A stretch of 7,383 nt of DNA. It comes from Acidobacteriota bacterium (GTDB lineage: Bacteria; Acidobacteriota; Terriglobia; Terriglobales; Acidobacteriaceae). The notes beneath the pieces are model-generated. The model worked only from the letters and a program-made list of their open reading frames with translations, searched no databases and was not told the DNA's origin. Where the stretch lies: contig JAJZIF010000185.1 in NCBI GenBank assembly GCA_021810735.1, positions 1 through 7,383 on the forward strand. Reading direction: 5' to 3'. Positions 1 through 5,812 of the stretch are shown here, piece by piece; the first letter of the stretch is position 1, and every line of letters begins with the position of its first letter. The translations under genes and the position numbers were made by a program.

Positions 1-537
1 GAACTGGAAGCGATTGACCTTCGTGTCGAGGGGTCCAATTTCTGGCGCGGCGCCATCGCCTGCACCGGCACGGAATTCTGCAAGCTCGCCATCACCGAGA
101 CCAAAGGATTCACGCGCTGGCTGGTCGAGGAGATGGAGCAGCGCATTCCTCAATTCGACCAGCAGCTCAAGCTGAATGTCACAGGTTGCCCCAACAGTTG
201 CGGCCAACATTGGATTGCCGACATCGGCATCGAGGGCAAGAAAATCAAGCACCAAGGTAAAATGGTCGATGCCTATTATTTCTGCCTGGGCGGTGCGGTC
301 GGACTGCATCAGAGAACGGGCCGTCCGGTTGGCTACCGCTGCGCGGCGACGGAAGTTCCCGAGGCCATGGAACGGCTATTGCGCCAATACCTTGCCGGTC
401 GCGACGATGGAGAGAATCTGCGCAGCTACTTTGCCCGCCATAGCGATGCCGAGCTGCGCGATCAGCTGGCTGGCACTGTGTTCGAACCGGTGGCGCGCGA
501 TGTTTCTCCCGGACATGTTCCCTACGCGGCGGACTGA
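1..537 (+). CDS. Siroheme/4Fe-4S nitrite or sulfite reductase, C-terminal part
   Basis: The frame is open from base 1 and ends at TGA 535-537, so 178 C-terminal residues are visible and the start lies outside the window. The enzyme family reduces nitrite to ammonia or sulfite to sulfide with six electrons, usually from ferredoxin, in the cytoplasm. The sequence shows the complete cluster-binding signature: a C-X5-C pair (visible residues 21 and 27, in ACTGTEFCKLA) and a C-X3-C pair (63 and 67, in TGCPNSCGQ) separated by 35 residues. The last of these cysteines bridges the 4Fe-4S cluster to siroheme iron in known members. A GGAVG stretch and a helical tail (YFARHSDAELRDQLAG) follow, as is common in proteins annotated nitrite/sulfite reductase. 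Two siroheme-synthesis genes follow on the same strand, the first 26 bases after the stop, which supports a siroheme enzyme. Nitrite versus sulfite specificity cannot be decided, because the N-terminal half is missing. Family assignment is firm; substrate is open. Confidence 0.93.
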   Translation, partial: ELEAIDLRVEGSNFWRGAIACTGTEFCKLAITETKGFTRWLVEEMEQRIPQFDQQLKLNVTGCPNSCGQHWIADIGIEGKKIKHQGKMVDAYYFCLGGAVGLHQRTGRPVGYRCAATEVPEAMERLLRQYLAGRDDGENLRSYFARHSDAELRDQLAGTVFEPVARDVSPGHVPYAAD

Positions 538-563
538 TTCGCCCTGGAAGAAGAAGGAGCAGC

Positions 564-1196
564 ATGAATCTTTTGCCCATATTTTTGAAGCTGGAGCGCA
601 GAGCTTGCCTGGTTGTGGGCGCCGGCAATGTCGCGTTGGAAAAAATATCCAGCCTGTTACATGCGGACGCAACACTCCGTGTGGTGGCTCCAGTCGCATG
701 TGAAGAAGTTGAGCGGCTCGCGGCGGCGGGCAAGATTGTATTGATACGTCGTGAGTTCCAGGAGTCCGACATGGAAGGACAATTTCTCGTTGTCACAGCG
801 ACCAATTCTCGCGTCGTGAATCGCTCCGTGTATCAGGCGGCGCAGCAACGCGGTCTGTTATGCAATTCAGTCGACGATCCACCGAACTGTGACTATTACT
901 TTTCCTCGATTGTGCAACGAGGAAAGTTACAAATTGCCATTTCGACGGCTGGAGAAAGTCCCGCTCTGGCCCAGCAGTTGAGGCAGGACATCGATGCCCA
1001 GTTACCGCAGGATACCGCGGCGTGGCTCGATGAACTCGGCAGTCTGCGGCGAGAGATCCTCGCGACACATCTTGCCGGGAATGAACGGAAGGCTCTGCTG
1101 CATGCACTGGCGCATCGTTCGGTCTGTGCCTTGGAAGAATGCCCATCTCGAAAACTTGCCTTCCCTGAAAATTCAGAACAGGAGCATGCGCGATGA
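564..1196 (+). CDS. Precorrin-2 dehydrogenase (siroheme synthase, SirC/Met8/CysG N-terminal type)
   Basis: This 210-residue protein matches the N-terminal module of CysG. It should oxidise precorrin-2 to sirohydrochlorin with NAD+, the second dedicated step of siroheme synthesis. The N-terminus PIFLKLERRACLVVGAGNVA carries the dinucleotide-binding GAGNVA turn (residues 19-24). VTATN (77-81) and NSVDDP (101-106) follow. Asp104 falls at the position of the catalytic Asp104 of E. coli CysG, with no gap needed between the two N-termini. ISTAGESPALAQQL (126-139) matches the conserved SSGGTSPVLARLL segment, but residue 128 is Thr where CysG has its phosphorylated Ser128. The C-terminal 60 or so residues look like the helical domain of Met8/SirC. 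Start choice: AAGGAG at 554-559 lies 4 bases before ATG 564. The gene starts 26 bases after the reductase and overlaps the next gene by ATGA, so translation is probably coupled. Whether it also inserts iron, as Met8 and CysG do, is unknown; no separate chelatase gene is visible. Confidence 0.92.
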   Translation: MNLLPIFLKLERRACLVVGAGNVALEKISSLLHADATLRVVAPVACEEVERLAAAGKIVLIRREFQESDMEGQFLVVTATNSRVVNRSVYQAAQQRGLLCNSVDDPPNCDYYFSSIVQRGKLQIAISTAGESPALAQQLRQDIDAQLPQDTAAWLDELGSLRREILATHLAGNERKALLHALAHRSVCALEECPSRKLAFPENSEQEHAR

Positions 1197-1990
1197 CGAC
1201 AGCACAGAAAGGCACGGTGTATCTGGTAGGCGCGGGTCCCGGCGATCCGGAATTGTTGACCCTGAAGGCCGCCGACTTGTTAGCGACCGCGGATGTGGTT
1301 CTGCATGACGATTTGGTTCCCCAGGCGATTCTCGATCGCGCCCGACCTGGAGCATGCGTGGTTAGCGTTGGGAAACGCTGCGGCAGCCGTCGCATCACGC
1401 AGGAACAGATTCACCTGCTAATGATTGAGCACGCGCGGAGTGGGGCCAGTGTAGTTCGCCTGAAGAGCGGCGATCCGCTGATCTTTGGACGCGCCGGCGA
1501 AGAACTCGACGCGCTGGAAGAGGCCGAGATTCCATGCGAAATTGTCTCTGGCGTGACCTCCATGTTTGCCGCTGCGGCGGCGGCGCGGAAGTCCTTGACC
1601 GACCGGCGCAGTGCATCGAAAGTAATTTTGACCACAGCGCACCACGCCTCCGGCAGCAATGCCTCGAATGGGTCGTCCCTTTGGCGCGGCCCCTTACCGA
1701 CCGATGCCACCCTGGGAATCTACATGCCTGGACGCGATCTTCGCGCGCTGGCCTGGGACATGCTTCAGGGAGGGATGCCGCCTGAACTGCCCTGCGTTGT
1801 GATGAGCCAGGTTTCCTTGCCGGGCGAGGATCGTCGAACCACCACGCTTGGCGGTCTTGGAGATTTAGTGCCGGGTCCCGCCCCATTGCTGGTGTTGGCG
1901 GGCTGGCCTCTTGCCAACCGCCCCACAGACGCAATCTCCGAGTTTGCCCGTTCGGAGTTCTCGCAGGACGCCGTTTTTCCGGAGCAATAA
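1193..1990 (+). CDS. cobA: Uroporphyrinogen-III C-methyltransferase (SUMT)
   Basis: This 265-residue cytosolic enzyme should transfer two methyl groups from S-adenosylmethionine to uroporphyrinogen III, giving precorrin-2, the branch point to siroheme and cobalamin. Both family signatures are visible: VYLVGAGPGDPELLTLKA near the N-terminus (residues 9-26) and VVRLKSGDPLIFGRAGEE at 87-104, where the usual GGDP reads SGDP. SGVTS, LTDRR and GIYMPGRDL correspond to the later VPGITS, LTHRD and FYMG motifs of the family. Length is normal for a stand-alone SUMT, about the size of the C-terminal half of CysG. The ATG overlaps the dehydrogenase stop codon (ATGA, 1193-1196) and has GGAG at 1181-1184, 8 bases upstream. 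In many bacteria this and the preceding gene are one fused protein; here they are split but adjacent and in the reverse order of the reactions. The product feeds SirC directly. The methyltransferase call is firm; use of precorrin-2 for siroheme rather than B12 is inferred from the operon. Confidence 0.94.
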   Translation: MTTAQKGTVYLVGAGPGDPELLTLKAADLLATADVVLHDDLVPQAILDRARPGACVVSVGKRCGSRRITQEQIHLLMIEHARSGASVVRLKSGDPLIFGRAGEELDALEEAEIPCEIVSGVTSMFAAAAAARKSLTDRRSASKVILTTAHHASGSNASNGSSLWRGPLPTDATLGIYMPGRDLRALAWDMLQGGMPPELPCVVMSQVSLPGEDRRTTTLGGLGDLVPGPAPLLVLAGWPLANRPTDAISEFARSEFSQDAVFPEQ

Positions 1991-2184
1991 GCCCCCCTCG
2001 CCGGCAATCGACCTTACCGCGGGACTACGCCCAGCGGGCGTCGATGAACCTTCAACGGCGTGTCCGCTCGGTTTCCCCCCGCTCTCGGTTTCCTGGCGTA
2101 CTCCGGATTTCCCCCAACCAATCCGGTTAGAAGTCAGCTTCTGGATCGCCGATTTTCACGGCAACACAAAGATAGTTTTTTTAC

Positions 2185-2213
2185 TTGCTGGAGTTGGTAA
2201 CCGGGTATATAGT
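2185..2213 (+). promoter_or_regulatory. Candidate sigma-70-type promoter for the repeat protein
   Basis: TTGCTG at 2185-2190 is followed after 17 bases by TATAGT at 2208-2213. The -10 box matches five of six consensus bases; the -35 box matches only its first three. A run of seven T (2176-2182) lies just upstream, in the only AT-rich patch of this spacer. Position and orientation suit the gene starting at 2433, with a long leader. This is a pattern match only. Confidence 0.4.
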
Positions 2214-2420
2214 TTGCCCACTGAATTGAAGTGCTCTGTGCGCTTGCACCCATTGCGGCAGGGAAGAAGCCCAGGGCCAATCCGGAAATCTCCTTCACAG
2301 TCGAGCGGATCGGCAAACGCTCCCGTCCGCCTGCTGCAGCAATCCCAATGTCGAGGGTTCCCCTGGAATACCCGGCGTGCTTACCATCCCCCCTTCCAGG
2401 CGCCCGACACCATCACGAAG

Positions 2421-2426
2421 GGAAGG
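2421..2426 (+). promoter_or_regulatory. Ribosome-binding site that sets the start at 2433
   Basis: GGAAGG lies 6 bases before ATG 2433. The reading frame stays open upstream to an ATG at 1911 inside the methyltransferase gene. This site, and the change from low-quality peptide to a plausible protein, place the real start at 2433. Confidence 0.65.
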
Positions 2427-2432
2427 TGCTTT

Positions 2433-4325
2433 ATGGCGAACCAAAAAGCTTCACCCGCAACGACGCAGGAAACGGAAACCGCAATTGCTCCCGGCGGACC
2501 GCGCCCCAGAAGCAGTACTTCACCTATCCACCCCGGCGAAGCCGTTCAACAGAATGCGACCGGCGCATTCGAAGTCGTCACCGCCGCGCAAAACATGAAG
2601 ACCGATGGCACCCCGGCAACCGCTACGGATCTTGTGCTGACTCCCGGCGGCTATCGCACCAGCTCGTTGGTCCATTATGTCGAGCACGGAGCTGTGATCG
2701 ACAGCGCCCAGAATCATCTCAAGATGCTTGGTTCCAACAATGCGGTTCTGGCCGACTTGGGCCAGCTTGTCCTGAAACCGGCCGGCCGCCCGCTCATGCC
2801 TTTTGAGGTGACGCTTCATCCAGAGGTGGTTCCGGCCCTCGGCTCAGGTTGGATCGTCTACGCCTCCTGGACCGAAAACTCCAAACCGTTGACGCTCTTC
2901 ACCACTACTTGGACAGTTCCGCCGCCGCCGGCAACCCAATCCGGGCAGACCATCTTCCTGTTCAACGGCATCCAGAATTCCACGATGATCTATCAACCCG
3001 TCCTCCAGTGGGGACCTTCCGCGGCAGGAGGAGGCAATTACTGGTCGGTCGCCAGTTGGTACGCGGACGGCCAGGGTGGACAGGCCTTCTATACTTCCCT
3101 CGTGCGCGTGAATCCAGGTCAGGTGCTGGTCGGCGTCATGACCGAAACCGGACAGTCGGCCAGTGGCTTCAACTATAACTGCCAGTTTTCCGGCATCGCC
3201 AACACCAGTCTTCCCATCCAGAACGTGCAGCAGCTTACTTGGTGCGTCGAAACCCTGGAGTGCTATGGCTTGCAGAAGTGTTCCGACTACCCAGAGACCT
3301 GCCGCACCTCAATGAGCGCCATTGAAATCGAGGTGGCCAGCGGTCCCGTCACGCCAGCCTGGGCTGCAACCAACTCGGTGACGGATTGCGGGCAGCACGC
3401 CGTCGTCGTCAGCAACGCCTCTCCTGGCGGCGAGGTCGACCTTTACTACAACAACTCCAGTGTCTCTGTCTTTAACGGCAAAGTTACTCTCGGCGACACC
3501 AGTCCCCGGAGCCCCTCGCTCGCGTCTTTGGATGGGCGTTTCTACATTGCGTGGAAGGGGGACGGCAACGACAACCTCAACGTGATGTGTTCTGCCGACA
3601 GTGGAATCACTTTCGGAGGCAAATTCACATCCGCGGAGACCAGTCCTCAGGGGCCGGGCCTCTGCGTTCACAACGACAACCTCTACATCGCCTGGAAAGG
3701 CGATGGCAATGACAACCTGAACGTTGCCCGCGTCAATCTGTCCGGAAACAGTGTCACCGGCTTCTCCAACAAAGTTATCCTCGGCGACACCAGTCCCGTT
3801 AGCCCCTCGATCGCATCGTTGAACGGTCGTCTCTACATTGCGTGGAAGGGGGACGGCAACGACAACCTCAACGTGATGTACTCAACAGACAACGGCGCGA
3901 CCTTCGGCAACAAGTATACTTCTCCCGAAACCAGTCCCCAGGCTCCGGGCCTCTGTGTTCACAACGGCAACCTCTACATCACCTGGAAAGGCGATGGCAA
4001 CGACAACCTCAACGTTGCACAGGTCAACATCTCGGGCAACTCCATCACCGGCTTTGTCGGCAAGGTAACTCTTCCGGACACCAGTCCTGTCAGTCCTACC
4101 CTCGCATCCAACAACGGCAAACTCTACTTGGGCTGGAAAGGCGATGGCAACAATAATCTGAATGTGGAGAATTCCTCCAACAACGGAGCCAGCTTCGGCA
4201 GCAAGTACACTTCTCCCGAAACCAGTTCACAGGCGCCTGCCCTTTGTACTCATAACGGGAAGGTCTATATCGGATGGAAGGGCGACGGAAACGATAACCT
4301 CAACGTCGCTCAACTCTGCGGATAA
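2433..4325 (+). CDS. Uncharacterised beta-domain protein with six WKGDGN/Asp-box repeats
   Basis: This 630-residue protein is not a family I can name. Residues 1-60 are rich in Pro, Thr, Ala and Ser and probably disordered; no Sec signal peptide or membrane segment is visible. Residues about 130-300 form a Trp/Tyr/Gly-rich, probably beta-sandwich domain with TTTWTVP, IFLFNGIQN, QPVLQWG (Gln188, Gln192), VASWYADGQGGQ and LTWCVETLECY (Trp270, Glu273, Glu276), plus a cysteine-rich loop (WCVETLECYGLQKC onward). The order resembles the G1 glutamic peptidase/concanavalin-A-like fold, which has a Gln in a similar strand and a catalytic Glu beside a Trp-containing strand. However, the residue before Trp270 is Thr, so peptidase activity is doubtful. 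Residues about 349-630 hold six repeats centred on LYIAWKGDGNDNLNV, with Trp at 374, 421, 471, 518, 568 and 615. Odd repeats continue into Asp-box-like SxDxGxTF motifs, as in BNR/sialidase-type beta-propellers. A carbohydrate- or surface-binding role is a guess. The gene appears to stand alone, ending at a strong hairpin. Confidence 0.8.
   Translation: MANQKASPATTQETETAIAPGGPRPRSSTSPIHPGEAVQQNATGAFEVVTAAQNMKTDGTPATATDLVLTPGGYRTSSLVHYVEHGAVIDSAQNHLKMLGSNNAVLADLGQLVLKPAGRPLMPFEVTLHPEVVPALGSGWIVYASWTENSKPLTLFTTTWTVPPPPATQSGQTIFLFNGIQNSTMIYQPVLQWGPSAAGGGNYWSVASWYADGQGGQAFYTSLVRVNPGQVLVGVMTETGQSASGFNYNCQFSGIANTSLPIQNVQQLTWCVETLECYGLQKCSDYPETCRTSMSAIEIEVASGPVTPAWAATNSVTDCGQHAVVVSNASPGGEVDLYYNNSSVSVFNGKVTLGDTSPRSPSLASLDGRFYIAWKGDGNDNLNVMCSADSGITFGGKFTSAETSPQGPGLCVHNDNLYIAWKGDGNDNLNVARVNLSGNSVTGFSNKVILGDTSPVSPSIASLNGRLYIAWKGDGNDNLNVMYSTDNGATFGNKYTSPETSPQAPGLCVHNGNLYITWKGDGNDNLNVAQVNISGNSITGFVGKVTLPDTSPVSPTLASNNGKLYLGWKGDGNNNLNVENSSNNGASFGSKYTSPETSSQAPALCTHNGKVYIGWKGDGNDNLNVAQLCG
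3477..4322 (+). repeat. Three 291-bp in-frame repeat units encoding six propeller-like motifs
   Basis: Units begin at 3477, 3768 and 4059 (protein GKVTLGDTSP, NKVILGDTSP, GKVTLPDTSP), exactly 291 bases or 97 codons apart. Each holds two WKGDGN motifs, and the spacing between successive motif tryptophans alternates 47, 50, 47, 50, 47 residues. The first half of a unit carries an Asp-box-like motif (SADSGITF, STDNGATF, then degenerate SSNNGASF). The second half carries VNxSGNSxTGF in the first two units; the third unit ends early at the C-terminus with QLCG. Forty-eight bases at 3541-3588 are identical to 3832-3879. These are coding repeats, not a CRISPR array, since the repeats abut without unique spacers. 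Confidence 0.93.
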
Positions 4326-4347
4326 CTACGAAAGATTTCAGGCAAAG

Positions 4348-4383
4348 CCGGACAGGCCCGTCCTCAGCGACGGGCCTGTCCGG
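4348..4383. terminator. Strong hairpin, probable bidirectional terminator
   Basis: A perfect 15-bp inverted repeat (ccggacaggcccgtc at 4348-4362 and its complement at 4369-4383) encloses a 6-base loop. A G-T pair and two A-T pairs extend the stem to 4345 and 4386. It lies 22 bases after the repeat-protein stop and between convergent genes. The T-run on the plus side is only three bases, and the minus side has ggctttg, so each tail is weak and efficiency is uncertain. The rest of 4326-4484 shows no gene. Confidence 0.75.
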
Positions 4384-4484
4384 TTTCTGGCGTGCGAAAA
4401 TGCCTCCGACGGGCTCGCGCCGCCGGAAAACGTCTGAGCCATCACTGAAGTGCGGTGCTGAAACGACCGAATAATGAGAAAAAA

Positions 4485-5669
4485 TTAGTGGATGCTCACA
4501 TTCTGCACCACACGGGTAATTACCCCGCTCGGGCTGGGCGCATCCGGTTTGAGATTGAAGCGAATCGAGAAAAAAAGCCCCAGCAACTGGCCGAAGATGA
4601 CGTCGAGGGGTGGCCGATATGCGTCGGGGATCGAAGCCTGCAACCCGGATGTGAGGAGGTATTCGCATTCCTTGCGAATTTCGCTCGTCGCTTCGATCGC
4701 CACTGCGACCCGCGTCTGGACGACACCTTTTTTTTCGATTTCCCTCAGCAGGTCGGCTTCATAGTGCTGCCGCCGTCGATCGCCGGAAACGTAGCAGACG
4801 AACAAGGTCTCTGCATTCAATGCAGCCAAAGGGCCGTGCCGCAATCCCAGGGTGGATTCGGACATGGACTGGATTCGACCCGCGGTGAGTTCGGAAACCT
4901 TCAAGGCGGACTCGGTGGCAACCGCTTTCATCGCTCCCGAGCCGACAAAGCAAACTCTGGTATACGGCCCCTCGGCCAGACTGGCCGCACATACGTCGGC
5001 CACTTCCAGAAACTTCTCTCCCGCGGCTACCAGGGATTGCAGGATGGGCTCGTATTCCTCCAACGTCCATGTATTGGCAAGGCATTGACCGCAGACAACC
5101 ATGTTTGAGAAAGAGCTCGTCATAGCCAGTCCGCGATCATTGACGGCGTCATCCAACAAAAGCCCGAACACCCGCGGTTCGTTCCGGTGGTCCATAATCA
5201 TTTTTCCGGATGCATTGCAGGAGACAACCAGATGGGAAATATTCGAGTATTCTTTCAGCGCCTTGTCCAGCACGGTAACGCCCTCGGGGCTGTCGCCCGA
5301 TCTTGAGAAGGATATCCACAGGTAGTTCCGGTCGCGCAGGATGTAATCCTCAAAATTGGTGAGCAGGTCCGTACTCGGGACTGCGCTCACCTCGCACTGC
5401 CATTTCTGGCGCAACAGAGCGACCAGGGACTGGCCAATATAATCGGAGGTGCCGGCCCCAATGAGAAAAACGATTGGACGCTGGTTGGAATCCGGACCAA
5501 TTCCCTTTGAATGTAAAAATGCCTCGATTTCGGGGCGACGTTGCTGGAAATTCATGAACGTCGTGGCCCAAGTATGGGGCTGCTGGGCAATTTCGCTGGG
5601 AGTATGGGACAACCCGCGTTTTACCTTTTCTTCTTTGTCCAAGTGGATGAGACGCAGCAAGTTCATCAC
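4485..5669 (-). CDS. agaS: AgaS-type SIS-domain sugar-phosphate isomerase/deaminase
   Basis: This 394-residue protein has two SIS (sugar isomerase) domains and the length of AgaS (about 385 residues). In E. coli AgaS acts in N-acetylgalactosamine/galactosamine use, deaminating and isomerising galactosamine-6-phosphate to tagatose-6-phosphate. Domain 1 shows FLIGAGTSDYIG (residues 68-79) and ISFSRSGDSPE (119-129), the phosphosugar-binding Ser-rich loops. LDDAVNDRGLAMTSSFSNM (172-190) is a segment typical of AgaS rather than GlmS. Domain 2 shows FVGSGAMKAVATESALKVSE (241-260) followed by STLGLRHGP (272-280), where the Glu and His are the expected catalytic-site residues. There is no glutaminase domain, which excludes GlmS. 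The first codon is GTG 5669; ATG 5666 follows directly. AAGGAG at 5684-5679 is 9 bases from GTG and 12 from ATG, so GTG is slightly preferred. It is divergent from a PfkB kinase that could act on its product. Substrate identity is inferred; a related ketose/aldose phosphate is possible. Confidence 0.87.
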   Translation of the reverse strand: MMNLLRLIHLDKEEKVKRGLSHTPSEIAQQPHTWATTFMNFQQRRPEIEAFLHSKGIGPDSNQRPIVFLIGAGTSDYIGQSLVALLRQKWQCEVSAVPSTDLLTNFEDYILRDRNYLWISFSRSGDSPEGVTVLDKALKEYSNISHLVVSCNASGKMIMDHRNEPRVFGLLLDDAVNDRGLAMTSSFSNMVVCGQCLANTWTLEEYEPILQSLVAAGEKFLEVADVCAASLAEGPYTRVCFVGSGAMKAVATESALKVSELTAGRIQSMSESTLGLRHGPLAALNAETLFVCYVSGDRRRQHYEADLLREIEKKGVVQTRVAVAIEATSEIRKECEYLLTSGLQASIPDAYRPPLDVIFGQLLGLFFSIRFNLKPDAPSPSGVITRVVQNVSIH

Positions 5670-5678
5670 AGTTCAATG

Positions 5679-5684
5679 CTCCTT
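5679..5684 (-). promoter_or_regulatory. Ribosome-binding site of agaS
   Basis: On the minus strand AAGGAG lies 9 bases before GTG 5669 and 12 bases before ATG 5666. The spacing favours GTG, though the two starts differ by only one residue. Confidence 0.65.
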
Positions 5685-5757
5685 CGGGGTCTGATATCGC
5701 AGGAAACCGGATTCCAAACAGATACCACAACAATGATAAGATAACAAAACGGAATTG

Positions 5758-5786
5758 ATCATAACCAATAAGATACAACTTAGCAA
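5758..5786 (-). promoter_or_regulatory. Candidate sigma-70-type promoter for agaS
   Basis: Read on the minus strand, TTGCTA (5786-5781) is followed after exactly 17 bases by TATGAT (5763-5758). The -35 box matches four of six and the -10 box five of six consensus bases. Transcription would begin near 5750, giving a leader of about 80 bases. The -35 box overlaps the aaccggtt palindrome at 5785-5792, so a protein bound there could block this promoter. Confidence 0.55.
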
Positions 5787-5811
5787 CCGGTTAGTGATGT
5801 ACCTCACATAA
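5785..5811. promoter_or_regulatory. Candidate operator in the agaS/kinase divergent spacer
   Basis: A perfect 8-base palindrome, aaccggtt (5785-5792), is followed at once by the near-palindrome gtgatgtacctcac (5794-5807), in which six of seven base pairs match. The latter has the GTGA-N6-TCAC form of Crp-family sites, though the leading T of TGTGA is A here. It ends six bases before the kinase ATG, a position that suits repression of the kinase better than activation. The spacer also contains the direct repeat ataagata at 5736-5743 and 5768-5775. No regulator gene is in the window, so the binding protein is unknown. Confidence 0.4.
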
Positions 5812-5812
5812 A

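Larger units (their letters stand above)
1991..2432 (+). other. Gene-free spacer and leader of the repeat protein
   Basis: This stretch of 442 bases separates the siroheme operon from the next gene, and I see no convincing gene in it. Its one frame without stops gives a proline- and arginine-rich peptide with no recognisable domain, no signal peptide and no good ribosome-binding site. A small perfect hairpin (6-bp arms at 2027-2032 and 2036-2041, 3-base loop) follows the methyltransferase but lacks a T-run, so it is not a clear terminator. A 10-base direct repeat, ctcggtttcc, occurs at 2067-2076 and 2084-2093. The base composition becomes AT-rich around 2150-2230, where a promoter candidate lies, leaving an untranslated leader of roughly 200 bases. 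Confidence 0.55.

Noticed and set aside
245..805. A minus-strand open frame of 186 codons.
   Set aside because: It overlaps the reductase and dehydrogenase genes, whose motifs are certain, and its protein is low-complexity with no recognisable domain.
2027..2041. A 6-bp hairpin after the methyltransferase, considered as an operon terminator.
   Set aside because: The stem is short and no T-run follows; it begins 36 bases after the stop codon in GC-rich sequence where such hairpins arise by chance.
1911..2432. An in-frame extension of the repeat protein back to ATG 1911, giving 804 residues.
   Set aside because: It would start inside the methyltransferase gene. Its 174 extra residues are Pro/Arg-rich with no domain or signal peptide, and a good ribosome-binding site precedes ATG 2433.
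3541..4316. Regular repeats that might suggest a CRISPR array.
   Set aside because: The repeats are in frame, abut each other, and encode a conserved protein motif. There are no unique spacers of constant length and no cas genes.
4455..5108. A plus-strand open frame of 217 codons opposite agaS.
   Set aside because: It is antisense to a gene with clear SIS motifs, shows no family features of its own, and is explained by the codon bias of the real gene.
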